From positions 5,208,001-5,272,000 of the forward strand of contig JAYKYS010000002.1 of NCBI GenBank assembly GCA_036924285.1: a stretch of 64,000 nt of DNA. Reading direction: 5' to 3'. The position numbers were made by a program, and so were the translations under genes. The notes beneath the pieces were generated by a model that did no database searches, was not told the origin of the DNA, and saw only the letters and a program-made list of their open reading frames with translations. Below are positions 11,024 through 23,088 of this stretch, piece by piece; positions within the stretch are counted from its first letter, which is position 1; every line of letters begins with the position of its first letter. Origin of the DNA: Asterella californica. Its lineage: Eukaryota > Streptophyta > Marchantiopsida > Marchantiales > Aytoniaceae.

Positions 11024-11092
11024 CCACCGTGTTGAACGATTCGAACCCACGACCCCTGCCTGAGCGGCAACCACCACTCTAACGCCTGGTGG
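11024..11092 (-). repeat. tRNA-like sequence (SINE head or tRNA pseudogene)
   Basis: On the minus strand the stretch starts CCACC and ends GGTGG (acceptor-like pairing). It has an A-box-like GTTAGAGTGGT about 10 nt in, a short TGCC/GGCA arm in the middle, and a B-box GGGTTCGAATC near the 3' end, 69 nt in all. The T-stem is imperfect (GTGGG is not matched after the B-box), so a functional tRNA is unlikely. A tRNA-derived SINE head or pseudogene is the best reading. Confidence 0.4.
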
Positions 11093-13300
11093 TCTTGGAG
11101 TGCGAGTGTAGTGAGTCTATCCAGATATCGAATACCGAAAGGGCTGTGCCTAATGGCAAGAAGGAAGGAGCGTGGTGGTCCCGGACTCCCGGCCAGAGCT
11201 TTTCACAGCAGGACTAGCATGCCAGGCATTCTATCGAGTTTCCAGAGGCAAACAATCAGGTTCTGTACTCAACAATCAAGTCAATCTGCGATGCTTACTT
11301 TGAGTGCAATCTGTTAACTGCTCCGTTGTGTGAAGTAAACCAGGCTGATTACGTTGCTACCGTATTCCTCCGATTTTGAGGTTGCTAGCTGGACGAGGTG
11401 CAAACGAATATGCCACGAGCATGAATAGTACCAAGGTATCGTCCAGTATTGTCCAACAGCGTAAAGCCTTTTTTATGGTAAAGGAGAAGATCGAGATCCA
11501 CATATCGTCGTCGAGTGCTGTACAAAGAGGATTACCTCATTTCTCCAACCGTGTGAGGGTAGTATTCACCTCGAATTGCAATGCTTTATCAGTTTCTCGA
11601 CCGTGAGTCCCCAGAGAACTGGATCTCCAAGGAGCATCATAAGCCGAGGAGTGGGATGTAGTCTCATGGAGGAGCGGAGATCCCTTCGCTTGCCTTATCC
11701 TTGTGATAGGAAATGGAACATGGGAAGAGTGACTGCATTGGGTTGGTAATACGAGGAGAATGTCATAATGATAGCTTCTTGATATACTAATAAAGCGGGT
11801 TGCGGGTCCCCGACTCCCAGTTACCGCTGACTTATTTTCTGTGTCTTTTGCGGGCATATCAACATCCAACTTTGGGGCCGAAGGTGGTATCGGGGTTGCA
11901 CTATGTAACTGGAACCTCTGGACACCTGGCTTGGTCGGGAGCTTTCTTCGGCTGGCTTATATTTCTGTTATTTGATCAACACCGTGTAGGTGTATCTGGC
12001 GCGGCTTGTATACATAAGTGTTTCTATCTGTAACACGGACAAGGTACTATCCGATGGAGCTAATGGAATCTCTAACTTCTCTATTTCTGTTGTAAAGAAA
12101 ATTTCTACCTGGACCAGGTATCGTAGTCAACGAAGAAAGCTACTGTAGTCCGTGAGGAAACGGTTATCATGGATGTCTATTATAAGGTTAACGAGCAAGT
12201 GACACTTAGTCCCTCAACTATGTCACTGGATGCTTCATTAGTTCAGGCATGGAGTGTGATTGACGCTTTTTACCATCTCTTAACCAATTGCTGAATCTTC
12301 TGAGTATATAATGGCCCCGATTACGTCTTCAAGATTCGGAGGTGGTCACATTTTTCTCTTCCACTTCGTTTCTTTTCTTTCTTCATGTTACTCTCGCGCT
12401 CATACCTTTTCATGCATAACATTGTCATCATCTTGTTGCCTTGAAAGCAGTGCTGCTCATCTACTATGCTATTCTTTCGGGAAGATTATCATCTCATATC
12501 CATACTATGCTAAATGTGTATCGTACGGCAAACGGATTCCACTGATATAGTGTAAATTGCGTTGCCTAACGAAGGAAATTAAGTTGAGGCAGAGCTGGCA
12601 GGTATCCGAAGCTATTTATGATCCTTCCAGTTTACTGGTAGAAGGGATTTGTTTATTTGTTTATTCCGCGTCCCTTATGATTTTGTTCTACTTCAGCTTT
12701 CCCTCCTCCGGACATGTCTTCTTCCTTATTGTGGAGGCTATTCTGTTTTGAATAGAGCAGTGTATTCTGTATTTTCCGTTTAGTAAACGTGTTCGAAGCA
12801 TCACCTCGCTCCTTCTTTTCTGCAACTGCTAATCAAGTCGACTCTGAACTTGGGTTTTTGTTTGAGATCTGTAGCCGATTCTTATTCTTATACACCCATG
12901 ATATATCTTCTATGTTCAAAGTTAAAGAATAGGTGTTTGCTCGGTTTGTGAAGTCGTGAAAATCCTTGTCCCGAAAGACATAACCACCATAAGTGTTTTT
13001 TCTATAACATATCTTCTCTTGCTTTTAGCAACTAACACTGGATAACTTACCTATCGTAGCCTTCTTTCACTGGGGGCATCTACTTATCAACTGGGACTAT
13101 ATTGGAACCTATGTGATAGACCACGATCTCTTCCACCAAAAGCTTTCAGGACGTGTGGCTTGAGTTCTGATGTCAAACTTCTGCTCTAACAAAACCATTG
13201 GTCTAATCGTATCTACTTCAAAGCCATTCCTGGCAGAAGATTGGAACTAGTTGACAGAAACAAATTTCATGCCTGCGTCTTCCCTTTGTACAAGTGAGAC
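11093..13300. other. No gene recognised
   Basis: Several ORFs of 60-110 codons occur on both strands (for example 12311-12550 just after a TATATAA-like box), but none shows a recognisable domain or extended coding bias. I see no repeats of note. Confidence 0.5.
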
Positions 13301-13334
13301 GGATGCATACACTCTGCAGCGTTCAAAGGCACTG

Positions 13335-13640
13335 TTACAAAAATGATATCGTCAAAGATTGCTAAAATACTTATAAGATCTTGAGGGAGCAAAGATATAC
13401 GGTTGTGATCTTATATTTGCATGACATCTTTACTCTGAATTCATTCACATGTATGAAAGTCCTGGATCTTGACGCTATCTTTTACAGCAATGCAGACATG
13501 ACGGAACAGTTGAGCGACTCCATTTAGATATGATTGTTTCTTACGGAGTTGTTGACCTATGAAAGCTTCTTTTACGTTCATGAGGTTCAAGATATAGTTG
13601 TAACAAGAAATCATGCACCGTCTTAACCATCTTATCCATT
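13335..13640 (-). pseudogene. Decayed copia reverse-transcriptase fragment
   Basis: On the minus strand, in order and with frame changes between them, are KMVKTVHDFLL (about 13590-13620), MNVKEAFIGQQL (starting at 13581) and DDIIFVT (DD at 13348-13353). They resemble copia RT landmarks: the KM(V/T)TVR block, MDVKTAFLNG and YVDDII. The M-to-DD distance here is about 76 codons, against 88 in the intact copia of this window. Stops and shifts make it non-functional. The match is weak and judged by eye. Confidence 0.35.
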
Positions 13641-14260
13641 TCCACCCCATAGGTGCGCTTCATCCAAAATTCCTGCCTTCAAACTACGTAATTCTTTTAT
13701 AATGAATCGAAATGGCAATCAAGTAGCATACCGTATTATACAACCCATCTTCTTCAAGTTATAAAAGTCGTCGAGAACTTCCACTCTGATCATATGATAG
13801 CAACATGAAGCATGAAGGATCAGTTTCATTCACAGAAACTACCGTCCCCTCAACCGATATCCATCGTCTCCAGATGAAGTAAAGTGAAGTCCAAGATCGA
13901 GCAACTCCGATCATATCAGGTGAGTCATACACATGACGAGAATGTCTTATCTATTAGGGTAAGGCACTGAGCGAGGTCCAAATGTGAATCGAAAAGGGAA
14001 AGTACAGTGCATGCAGGTAATACTAAGGTACGTACATGCAGACTTGTCTTGCTGTGCTCTCACAGCGAAACCCTGACCAGTTCTTGACAGATGCACCAAC
14101 TGGCACCAAATGAGTAAAGCACGATTTCAGAGTATACCGCAAGATCACAAGCGAATAAGAAACCCTTACAGAAAGACCAAAAGAGGCTTGAAGGGAAACA
14201 CCCTCCCCCAGTTCATATATTCTGACCGCAGTTTAAAGGAAGTGTTCAATGAGGCATTCG

Positions 14261-14352
14261 CCCGAACAAGACCCATCCGCCCGCAGCCGGGCCAGCGTGG
14301 GGTCGAGTCCTACTGGCCGCGAGGGCCCGGTCCTTGTTGCATAAGCCCCATC
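14261..14352 (+). repeat. SINE-like repeat, copy 1
   Basis: This GC-rich block contains a B-box-like GGGGTCGAGTCC and aligns by eye over about 90 bp with the reverse complement of 29107-29205. Shared stretches include CCCATCCGCC, CGTGGGGTCGAGTC and AGCCCCA. The B-box and GC content against AT-rich surroundings suggest a tRNA-derived SINE head. The 89-codon ORF across it is not taken as a gene. Confidence 0.5.
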
Positions 14353-14377
14353 GAAAGACATACAGTCGGCTTTGGCT

Positions 14378-14740
14378 AAATAAATATGCACGCTCGATTA
14401 ACTTCTGGGAACTTTTGCTAGCTGGATGTTATCAGGGGAATATATATGTGCTAAGTAAAAATTATATATTAAATAGATAAAAATAATCAATTTATAAATA
14501 TTTTATAAATATTAATTGTTAATCTATTCTTGGAAATGTAGAAAGAATAAGATATAAACTATAAGATATAAATATACAACCGCGCTACCAAAAATATAAG
14601 TTGAGGAACCTGCAGCTGTTTATACATTAATTAACAGTGAGTTTAATTTATTATTTAACTTTTTTTATCGGAAGAGTTAAGTACTAAATTAAAGCCTTGC
14701 ATATTTACGATGGAGAAGTGTGAATATGATATGTTACCGT
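14378..14740. repeat. Hairpin repeat family, longer unit
   Basis: The unit starts with AAATAAATATGCACGC and ends near GTGTGAATATGA. In between it has an AT-rich part similar to 42780-42870 (TGTTATC, AATATATA, CTAAGTAAA in the same order), then the stem TTTAATTTATTATTTAACT / GAGTTAAGTACTAAATT at 14642-14693. It resembles the 42668-43095 unit in order of parts. Confidence 0.45.
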
Positions 14741-15062
14741 TAGTGCCAATTAACTTAGTGCAGGGTCATGTTCGTGAAGGTTAATTGCTTGAAATTTTCT
14801 AAAGGTTGAATTCCGTAATGAACGAAATGCTTAAATGATGAATATGAAAATTTAACGAAACGGGTAAATTTATGAACTCAAGTAATTTTTTCAACAGTAA
14901 CGTAAATATAGTTTATGTAAAAACATTGAGATAAAAGAATTAATAAGGATGAATTCTACTAGGATCTTTACTGTTTGACTCTTCTAGTTTATCTTATCAC
15001 GGGAACTTTCTAACATATTTTCACTGGATTCTGTTCACAAAAGTTGATGCTCCACGTAACTG

Positions 15063-15078
15063 TGTGATAAATTTATCA
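15063..15078. other. Perfect 16-bp palindrome
   Basis: GTGATAAATTTATCAC reads the same on both strands. It lies in AT-rich gene-free sequence and no function is implied. Confidence 0.5.
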
Positions 15079-15359
15079 CCCGTTAAATTTGTCTTCACTA
15101 TTATTTCTTGTAAGTCTGCGTGAAATTGAAAACGTTCATGTCTATTCCTACATGAATACTAATGAGATAACTCACTATTTACTACATGAATTCGAAATAG
15201 TTTTCTTTTTTACATTCGTGCACCTTAATTTGCAGTACGGTATTTGGATAAAGAATACTTTTGAGTATTTATTATCACTATTAGTAATGAGTAACTGAGA
15301 ATGTTATCTGTTAAGTTTTATGTTTTGGGCACTCTGCTATCAAGTAAAGTTCTCTCCTA

Positions 15360-15745
15360 GAAGAATGGAAGGCTGCTGGAGATGAAGGATGACCACCAGA
15401 AGAAACTTGAGTTTGTAAAGTGGATACCAGAAGCTCCTTCAAAACAAAGAGGAGGAAGCTCCTCTGAAGACTCAATCAAAGAAAGAGCTGTAGAAACAGA
15501 AGAAGGCTAAGGAGAAAGTCAAGAAGAAAACAGCTATTGAGGAGGATACTGAGGAAAAGAAAGAAGAAATTCTGAAAAGCGTAAATCTTCCGAAGCTACC
15601 AGTGGTTATGTTCAACAGCATATTTAATCGATTAATCAATGCGTTGATCAGAAAATTTTGTCAAAAAGTATGCATTTGTCAGGAAATGAAGATCATCTTA
15701 ACAAAACACTTGGATGCTTTTGAGTTCTCTTCCATGACAAGGTGA
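15360..15745 (+). pseudogene. Possible decayed Lys/Glu-rich coding remnant
   Basis: Base composition changes sharply to GA-rich here. One frame is open for about 84 codons after an in-frame stop and gives a Lys/Glu-rich peptide (AKEKVKKKTAIEEDTEEKK) followed by a more ordinary segment ending at a TGA at about 15742-15744. No ATG start and no family match were found. It may be an exon remnant of a Lys-rich protein or simple purine-rich repeat. Confidence 0.25.
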
Positions 15746-16232
15746 ACTTGAATACACAAGAAATTGACCACAAACGTTGAGATTCAACACGTTTATACCC
15801 TGTCTGAATCAGTATAACCATTTTATCTAAATAATTGTTATCAGTTATAGCAAACCGTTGGTATGCTGTTAAAATGATGTATCTTTCTATTTGCTATTCA
15901 AACCTTTACTCTTGAGGCATTTCATTTAGCCAGGGCCTACTGTAATCTCTCCTTCCATCGCAGAAGTAAAAATAACAACAAAAAAGGTTACATGTAAAAC
16001 TTATTTCCTTCTAAAATACACTTCTGCTGCACTCATCAGAATTTTTTTAAACTTTTCTTTTGTTTCTAACATGATATTTATCATTATGGAGTTTATTCGA
16101 CCGAAAGTAATATCTAACACAACAACTTTTTCATTCTTGTTCGGTAATTGATGAGTTGACCCCAACCGCAAACTAGAGTTTCCTCATTCCTCTACCAGAG
16201 AAGTGCGGGGTTCAAACCAACACTTCCACCTT

Positions 16233-16260
16233 GGGAGGTGCAGGCTCTCCTGCACCTCCC
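16233..16260. other. Perfect 12-bp hairpin
   Basis: GGGAGGTGCAGG and CCTGCACCTCCC flank a CTCT loop. A degenerate B-box-like GGGGTTCAAACC lies just upstream at 16207-16218, so the two may belong to one old SINE-like insertion. Confidence 0.5.
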
Positions 16261-18225
16261 ATATCATATGATAGGAAACAAACTAACGTTGATCAGACCT
16301 CGAATGCCACATACAAAAAAAAAACTCTTGGAAGAATGGAAAAGAATGGAAAGTAAGTTGAAACATTGATCGAGCCTCATCGCTCATCACTGTAACAGAC
16401 AGTGGTCCATAGTATGCTAGACAAGAAACTCCGACCTAGACATGAAGAGAGTCCATATTGCATGGGTAACATTTGTTCATTTAGCACAGAAACACAAGAA
16501 AGTGGTAAACGGCAGCCAGGCATTCAGACGAATGCAACATAGCATAATTTCGGACATACACGTAGGACAGAAACACTTGACCAGCAGAAGAAGCCTGGAC
16601 GAGAAGTCTTTACTGAGGCAGGTACTAGTACGGTACTGTTCCTGTGCCCACACATTCAAACGACCCAACTCAAGAAACGGAGACCAACGTTAGGTGACGA
16701 AAAGGCGGGCCACCTTTCGCATCAAACAGTCTGGACTTTGACGTCCAGCCAGTGCAGTTGCCACCACTTGGAGGTGGATGCACGATTATGTCGTTGAGAA
16801 ACCAGGTTGGAACTGACTCACTGCACAGGTCTGGGGCAGTAAGACTCAAGAACCTCCATCCACTATACTCCTGTGAACGCTTGCCACCTCTTGCTGACGT
16901 TCACCGACTCGACAACACAGGAGCCAGGTCCGTTAGGTCAAGCCTGTAAAGTTGGCTCTCTCCAAAGGACAATGACTAATGCTGTGAGCCTGTGACTTCC
17001 TCTACTGCACGTTGCAGTAAAGATTGTAACCCTAGTTGGGTGTCAGGTCTGACTACCCTTTAAAAGTCTCCACTCCACGCAAGAAACTCTAAGAGTTGCA
17101 TCTCGAACTATTCACATTTCCTTGTGAAAACAAATATAGTTATTAAACATCTTTTCATTTCTCGTCTATATAATATTAACATATTTTGGTGAGATGCGTT
17201 ATATTAATTTTTTTTTCCATTGGGACTCTTTGTGCTAAGACCCATCGATAAAATCTTGGGAGAAAGATTGAACTCTGGTGACCTCACGTTCACAACCAGA
17301 TTGCTCGCAAAATGTATCAAACGGGAGTACATACTCAGCAGACAACGGGTAACACTTGTTAAGGTTCAACAATTTAGTTAGTTAGAAAATTTGTATTAAA
17401 GTATTAAAATAGTATCAAAAATAATTAAAGTATTAAATTTTAATATTTGAATATTAAACATAAATAGTAAAGTAAATATAAAATATAAAAATATTTGAAA
17501 TGTAAACTAATTTAGTTTAGATTCCAAATATTTTGTTAGGGTTAACTCATAATGTGCAGATATGTTTGTTTAGAATTCCACCTTTCCTTACATAAGATCG
17601 CCTTTTAAAATTCCAACTCAACCAGAGAAACACGCTACAGTGACCATGAGTATACACGAACCCTGAGTAAGTTAGAGAGTCATCAATATCTCTTGTAAGT
17701 ACTAAAGGAGTTACATTCACTAAAGTCAAGTGTCCCATCTCGACTTTTGGAGGACAGTTCACTCTAACGGAACCTTAGACGCTCATAGACATCCACGTAT
17801 GCAACTACGTGGGAGATGGACTGGTCAGTATCAGTAGGAGGCTGCTGCGCCTCCCACCTGGTAAAGCACTTGAGATTGGACACATCCTCCTTCACCAGGT
17901 TCGCAAACCACCACGTGGAAGCTAAGACAGCGTGGAACAGGGACAAGGGCTACCCGGCTACCCAGATCAGCACTGGAAGGTTTCAACGGGAAGTACCCTC
18001 ATGTGGGAAAGCATTCTCCGTAACAGCTGACGCATGACTGAGTTCGGTACAGTTCGGTAGCTGTAGTCCATACCTGACTTAACCACGGTCCTTTCCGCTA
18101 AACAACCTCAGCTGATTACAGGACACGAAATACGGTCACGATCACCCGCATGAAATGAACGTAGTAGACCCTCTATCAGCCTCAGTCATTCCTCAGTCAA
18201 GATGGAGGAGGTAAGAGGATTACAA
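16261..18225. other. No gene recognised
   Basis: Short ORFs only. 17377-17500 is a run of low-complexity AT-rich sequence. On the minus strand around 17264-17290 a B-box-like GAGTTCAATCTT follows GTCACC, a possible old SINE end. Nothing else is supported. Confidence 0.5.
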
Positions 18226-18230
18226 GGGAT

Positions 18231-18280
18231 TAATTTATTACCTAATCCATTTTAACGAAAAGGGTTAAGTAATAAATTAA
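18231..18280. repeat. Hairpin repeat family copy
   Basis: TAATTTATTACCTAATCC pairs imperfectly with GGGTTAAGTAATAAATTA after a short loop. It is the same stem family as 10555-10602. Confidence 0.6.
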
Positions 18281-18516
18281 CGACTTTATTGAATTAATGT
18301 TTCTGTGCTAGTAGTATTCCGCACTTATATTCTTGGAATTATGTTTGTTTTTTTTTCCTTATGGGTTATGTCAGGATCTCCTAACATCTCCAGATCCGGC
18401 TATCACTTAACACTTATAAAAGAGTTGATTTTTCTTGTCAGTTTAGTATATAATTCTTATTCAACATTTATGTCTTTTTTGATACCAGAAGTTGATGTTG
18501 CATGCATATTATATTT

Positions 18517-19064
18517 ACTTATGAACTAGTTTGGAGGAGTGAGGAATTTTGTTAACTCTCAAATGAATTCCCTTATGGCTTTGTTGTGCTCTACTGTCAT
18601 TCTATCACCTTGGGTGCAATACTGCCTTTAGTGTGTGTATTGCAACAACGAAGAATTTCCATAGAACTTCCAATATATATTTTGATCAATCGTTAGAGTA
18701 AAGTAGTTATTGTATCAACATCTTTTATCTTGATTATTTTATTTTGTTAGACACTTATGACAAAAAAAACTCGATTTGGCAGAACTAAACACACATAACA
18801 ACTCGAGAATTTATAAATAAATTCTTATAACAAACAGAAATAACCATCACATACTTTAATAGTGCAGTCCATAGAACCCAAAAATGTTCTCACAAACATG
18901 GATCTTTTGCACTCTACTATATTCACTTATGAACTCGTTTGGATCGTTATGAAGTTCTCCCTCTAGTGTTTATTGTCATTCGGATGGTTTGATTGCACAC
19001 TGTTGTTTTTTGGTCACCTTTGGTGCAGTACTGCCACTAGTGGTAGTATGGAATCATCGCAGTT
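18517..19064. repeat. Old direct duplication of about 150 bp
   Basis: 18517-18656 and about 18918-19064 share, in the same order, ACTTATGAACT-GTTTGGA, TTGT-CATTC, CACCTT-GGTGCA-TACTGCC and a TAGTG motif. They diverged considerably. They could be arms of an old element or a tandem duplication with about 260 bp between them. Confidence 0.4.
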
Positions 19065-19179
19065 CTCGTTTGACGTGATAGAATAGTGATTACTTTAACC
19101 TCGGTTAGTTTGTTGAAAGTTCCATGTAGATACAGATTGGCTGCTGATATGTACGTCTCTCATTCAGATGATACGACAT

Positions 19180-19285
19180 TTTGACCTACTGTTGCCAGTA
19201 AAAATTAAAGTCAAATAATGCAATCTTAAGTAGGTGAGATGAAGTACGACAATCACATTAAGGATGCTATCAAAGTAAATTTCTG
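19180..19285. repeat. MITE family 1, right end only
   Basis: The stretch GTTGCCAGTAAAAATTAAAG through CAAATAATGCA, GGTGAGATGAAGTA and AAAGTAAATTTCTG lines up in order with the right ends at 21200-21324 and 63500-63597. No matching left end was found, so this is a truncated copy. Confidence 0.5.
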
Positions 19286-20966
19286 GAAATATTGCAAGAG
19301 TGTAGTGGCATACCCTCTTGTTCTCGGTTGGAGGTGCTGTAAAAAACTGCTGTTGTGTGAATCGCATCCGGGTATGCTGTGGTTATTCATAAAAGAAAGT
19401 CAGATGCTCCTTGAAACGGAAATGGTTAAGACTTTACCCCTTTACCCCCTATAGCCTACAGAAAATACAGGAACAACGGATTGAAGAACGGCTGTAAGAA
19501 AGGAGGCTTACAGCAACGGACTGTTTACGTCTGTTCCTAAAAACTGTTACAAGGTACCCGTTCGGTTTACGTCTAAAACTCCATAAAATCCACTACTAAA
19601 GAGACGGGAACGTCTTACAGGGTGAGGTTTGGTGACGCCAGGGCCAATTATACTCTCGTACTTCCTCTCAACGTCGTAACGTGCATAGTCAGGTTAATGA
19701 CGCAGTTACTCTCATTTCCAAATTACAGTAGGTGGTCGACCATGTGAATAGTAAACCATTGGCTTGTGAAAGATCTCTATGGCTCTTCGTTTGACCGGTC
19801 ACCGGCCCCAGCCAGCTATTTTTTGGCTAGAAAAGTGTAGATATTTACACAATTTATCAGAAAGTTTCTTTTTCGATCATTTTCCGATCCTGGATTCTCT
19901 ATATTTTGATCACATATCTGCCTGTAAGATATTTTTCAGATTTCGATCCCGATATTTTTGTTTATCGATTGGATAAGCTTCTTCTAAAATTAGAATTAAA
20001 ATATTACATTAGTTTCAGGAATTTGCTGTAAATACAACAAAATATCAGTCGTGAGTAGACGGCTGTTCTTATAGAGATTCCTAAGAGAATCTGAGCCGTA
20101 GAATACCCCTCGTCGTACAGTGACTATAGTCTAATGCACCGTTTATTTATAATAGGGTCACACTTAGCCTTTACCGCTTTACGATAATCAACGTAATTTT
20201 GAATATGTATTATTAAAGATAATAATATGTATGATTTTTAGATTTTTGGAAACGTTATTTTGAGGAAATTTATTCTCGTAAAATTATAACGATTAAATGT
20301 TCACTCGCTATGCAGTAGCTAACGACATCTCATGTGCTAATATCTTCAGAGTCTAGGTAATAAATAATAAACAAGAACTAAAGAATTTTCCGAATTAATA
20401 AAAATTAAATAAAAAATAGTAAAACAACCACATAAAGATCACATCAACAATGGACTTTTTGTCCTAGAGGAATAAATTGTTCTTTCATTCTTGCTGGGTT
20501 ACACTCACTGCTAGGCAATATTCTCGGGGAAGATCGGTATATTTTCGATGGAATAGGAAAATAAGAAAATTTTTATTTTGAAGAGAAATTTTGTACTTTA
20601 TACCAATATTTGTTTTTTCTCGAGAATTTCCAACAGATTGGCTGAAGACCGGAAACTGAGAAAACAGACTGGAAGTCACAATACAATAGTCTCGAAGTCC
20701 CCGAGCATTGGTTGCAATGAGGTAAAGATTTTGGCTGGAAAATGGTAATTTAAATTTCAAGTAGATCGGCAAAGTGTAGATTCCATCGGGAAATACTACA
20801 ATTACCGTAGCACGCGATAGAGTTTTTGTTAGGAAAATTTCAGACAAATTTCACTGAATTTGAAAAAATGAGGGAAGTTACAACACTAAATGTTTGGATC
20901 TCCCCAGCTATGCAAATTAAATTCTTGTCAGCAATTTTTCTTATCAGATATGTTCTCAAGCAGTGT
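19286..20966. other. No gene recognised
   Basis: Mostly AT-rich sequence. ORFs (the longest is about 120 codons at 20485-20847, minus) have no recognisable domain and poor coding character. No repeats beyond short AT-rich motifs. Confidence 0.5.
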
Positions 20967-21324
20967 CAGAGATTTACTTTACACCACTCTTAATACGTTT
21001 GTCGTACTTGATCCACTCCTCTTAACTTTGCATTACTTGATCGCATCCTTGACTAGCAATAGTATGTTTGACAATTCAAAATGTCAAATCATCTGAATGC
21101 GAGAACATGCATATCAATAACCAATTATGTGTATGCACAAAAAACATCAATTTAAAATGTGTTTATAACATACTATCAGTCTATGCTGTCTCTAACGTCT
21201 TTTCTGCAGTGTCTTCAAGTGACCATAATGGTCTCAATCTGGATGCGATCAAGTAATGCAACGTTAAGAGGGGGTGAAGTCAAGTCCGAGAAACATATTA
21301 GGGATACGGTCAAGTAAATCTCTG
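20967..21324. mobile_element. MITE family 1, complete copy with about 80-bp terminal inverted repeats
   Basis: The left end CAGAGATTTACTTTACACC and the reverse complement of the right end (CAGAGATTTACTTGACCG) continue as imperfect inverted repeats for about 80 bp, both reaching GCATTACTTGATCGCATCC. The 358-bp interior has no ORF of note, so the element is non-autonomous. The right end is followed by an inverted copy of the terminus, making a 15-bp-arm palindrome at 21309-21341. GTTCTCAAG occurs just outside on both sides (20952-20960 and 21345-21353), a possible 9-bp target duplication if the true ends are slightly wider. That would point to a Mutator-like origin, which is an inference. Confidence 0.75.
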
Positions 21325-21719
21325 CAAGAGATTTACTTGACCTTGTTCTCAAGTTAGCTTTCTAGTATCTACTAGCACCCGCTCAGGCTGCACTCACATG
21401 GTGTACGTTTTCCGGAATTCGAAGAGCTGTGAAAAATAATGATGGATGTCCATAAAACGGTAGTATTTCTAGAGTTACTGGATTGTATCGGTTAATATCT
21501 TGTTATGAACCGGATTTAACAGGTACATAAATTCAAGAGAGGATCAATTTGCATGCAAATGCACGTTCGCGACTCTGCATACCGGGAGATGAACCGGTAT
21601 TTTTACCACGTTGTCACAGTCCACAGAATTTCTCCGTTCTTTTCTAGGGAGATAAAATCGTTTTTACGAAGACATGTGATAAGTTCTTTTAACCGTAGAT
21701 GTCGAATACTACTCCCGAG

Positions 21720-22685
21720 TGTAACGTTCTATCGCAGATCTCGGAATAGATTCTTTAATCTCTAACCAATGAACTGCCGAACGTGAACCTCCCTAGAGAC
21801 CTGTATACTTTATTTGTGTCTCCAGATCCAGTTCGTTAAACTATCAGCTAATGAGCACCGAGGATTTGATAACTGTTGAACGGGTTTCGAATAACCAACT
21901 AGTCTTTTGTAGGTCTCTGGTCAATCTTAGGTTACTAAATACATGTGGAACTATTCTAGACCTGGGTTGCACAAAATTTGGGCAGCGCTTCCGCTACTGG
22001 TAATCAAGTCGGAACGCCAGGACCCACAAGGAGCAACCGCCAAGACTAGGAGACCTAGTAGATGCTAGGAAGTAGGAAGGCAAAGCAATTACACCGAAAT
22101 AAAGTCAACACGACACCAGATGCGCCCAACTCAGTTTTGGCACACAACTCAAGCCTATTTATCAGAATGGAGAAAGTCACGGGCTCATATACATTACATG
22201 GCATTACTTGCTGACAAGGTCACGCAGCGCTCTTGGACCGGCAATCCTTCACTACTCAGCAACTCTAGAACTAAGACTTCACCAGAGAACCTAATTTCAC
22301 TCTGAACGCCTCGATTTCTATTACTCAACATATCAGACCCCAAGTCAGCGCCCTAATCAACACCCCAAGTCTGCTCTCAAGGTCCCTCTTCAAATCTGCT
22401 CTCCAAGGTCCCTCTTCAAATCTGCTCTCCAAGGAGCTTGATATGCATCAGTTCTAGCTCTTGACTTCTGAACTCAAAGACAATGTACACACACTACACT
22501 GAAAATACAGTCTCCACCAAGAGTGCTCTCTCCAAAACTGAAAAACTGAGAATGCCTCCTTGAGGGCTCGCGACACTCTTTTATCTAGTCTCTTGAGCCT
22601 GCTTTTTGACCATGCAGCTGCCACGTTTGGGTTAATCACTGCCCGAATGCCATCTGGTTTGGGAGAAAAAGCAAAAGGTGTTACA
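21720..22685 (-). repeat. Gypsy LTR (3' LTR of the reversed element)
   Basis: Same length as and seemingly identical to 27921-28886. It contains an internal 26-bp tandem duplication near 22379-22430 (AAGGTCCCTCTTCAAATCTG and onward, twice), present in both LTRs and therefore older than the insertion. Confidence 0.95.
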
Positions 22686-23088
22686 ATCGCCCCAACCAGC
22701 AAAACGCAGTTCTTCCACTGAACTGCGGTATCTACAATACCACATTAGAAACAACACTTCCTCAAATCCAGAGGAACAGTACCCCATCCAGGGTAAGATT
22801 AAGCCCTTTCTCAAGGCTATGCTCCATTATCGAGCATCCGTTGAAGCTTTCGGGTGAGACAGAACCCTAGCTTCCAGGTGGTGAACTCGTCAGTTTCTTT
22901 TTTATCCACCTCCTTACTATGATACACACATAGTAGCGTCAGCCTAAACCTGATTGACATCCGACAGTCATAAGCAGTCAGCAGACCACAACTCCACCTT
23001 TAGACGAGCAGATTGGCCAGATCTACTCGGTTCCAGTGTCCTTGAAGGGCCCTTTGCATGACTCTTCTGACTCGATTCAATCCACCGC
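22686..23088 (-). other. Gypsy 3' untranslated region
   Basis: About 400 bp between the pol stop and the 3' LTR without ORFs of note. Next to the LTR the element strand reads GGTTGGGGCGAT, a weak polypurine tract at best. Confidence 0.6.

Noticed and set aside
12311..12550. 79-codon ORF after a TATA-like box
   Set aside because: No recognisable domain, Ser/Cys/Phe-rich composition typical of non-coding sequence, no neighbouring exons found.
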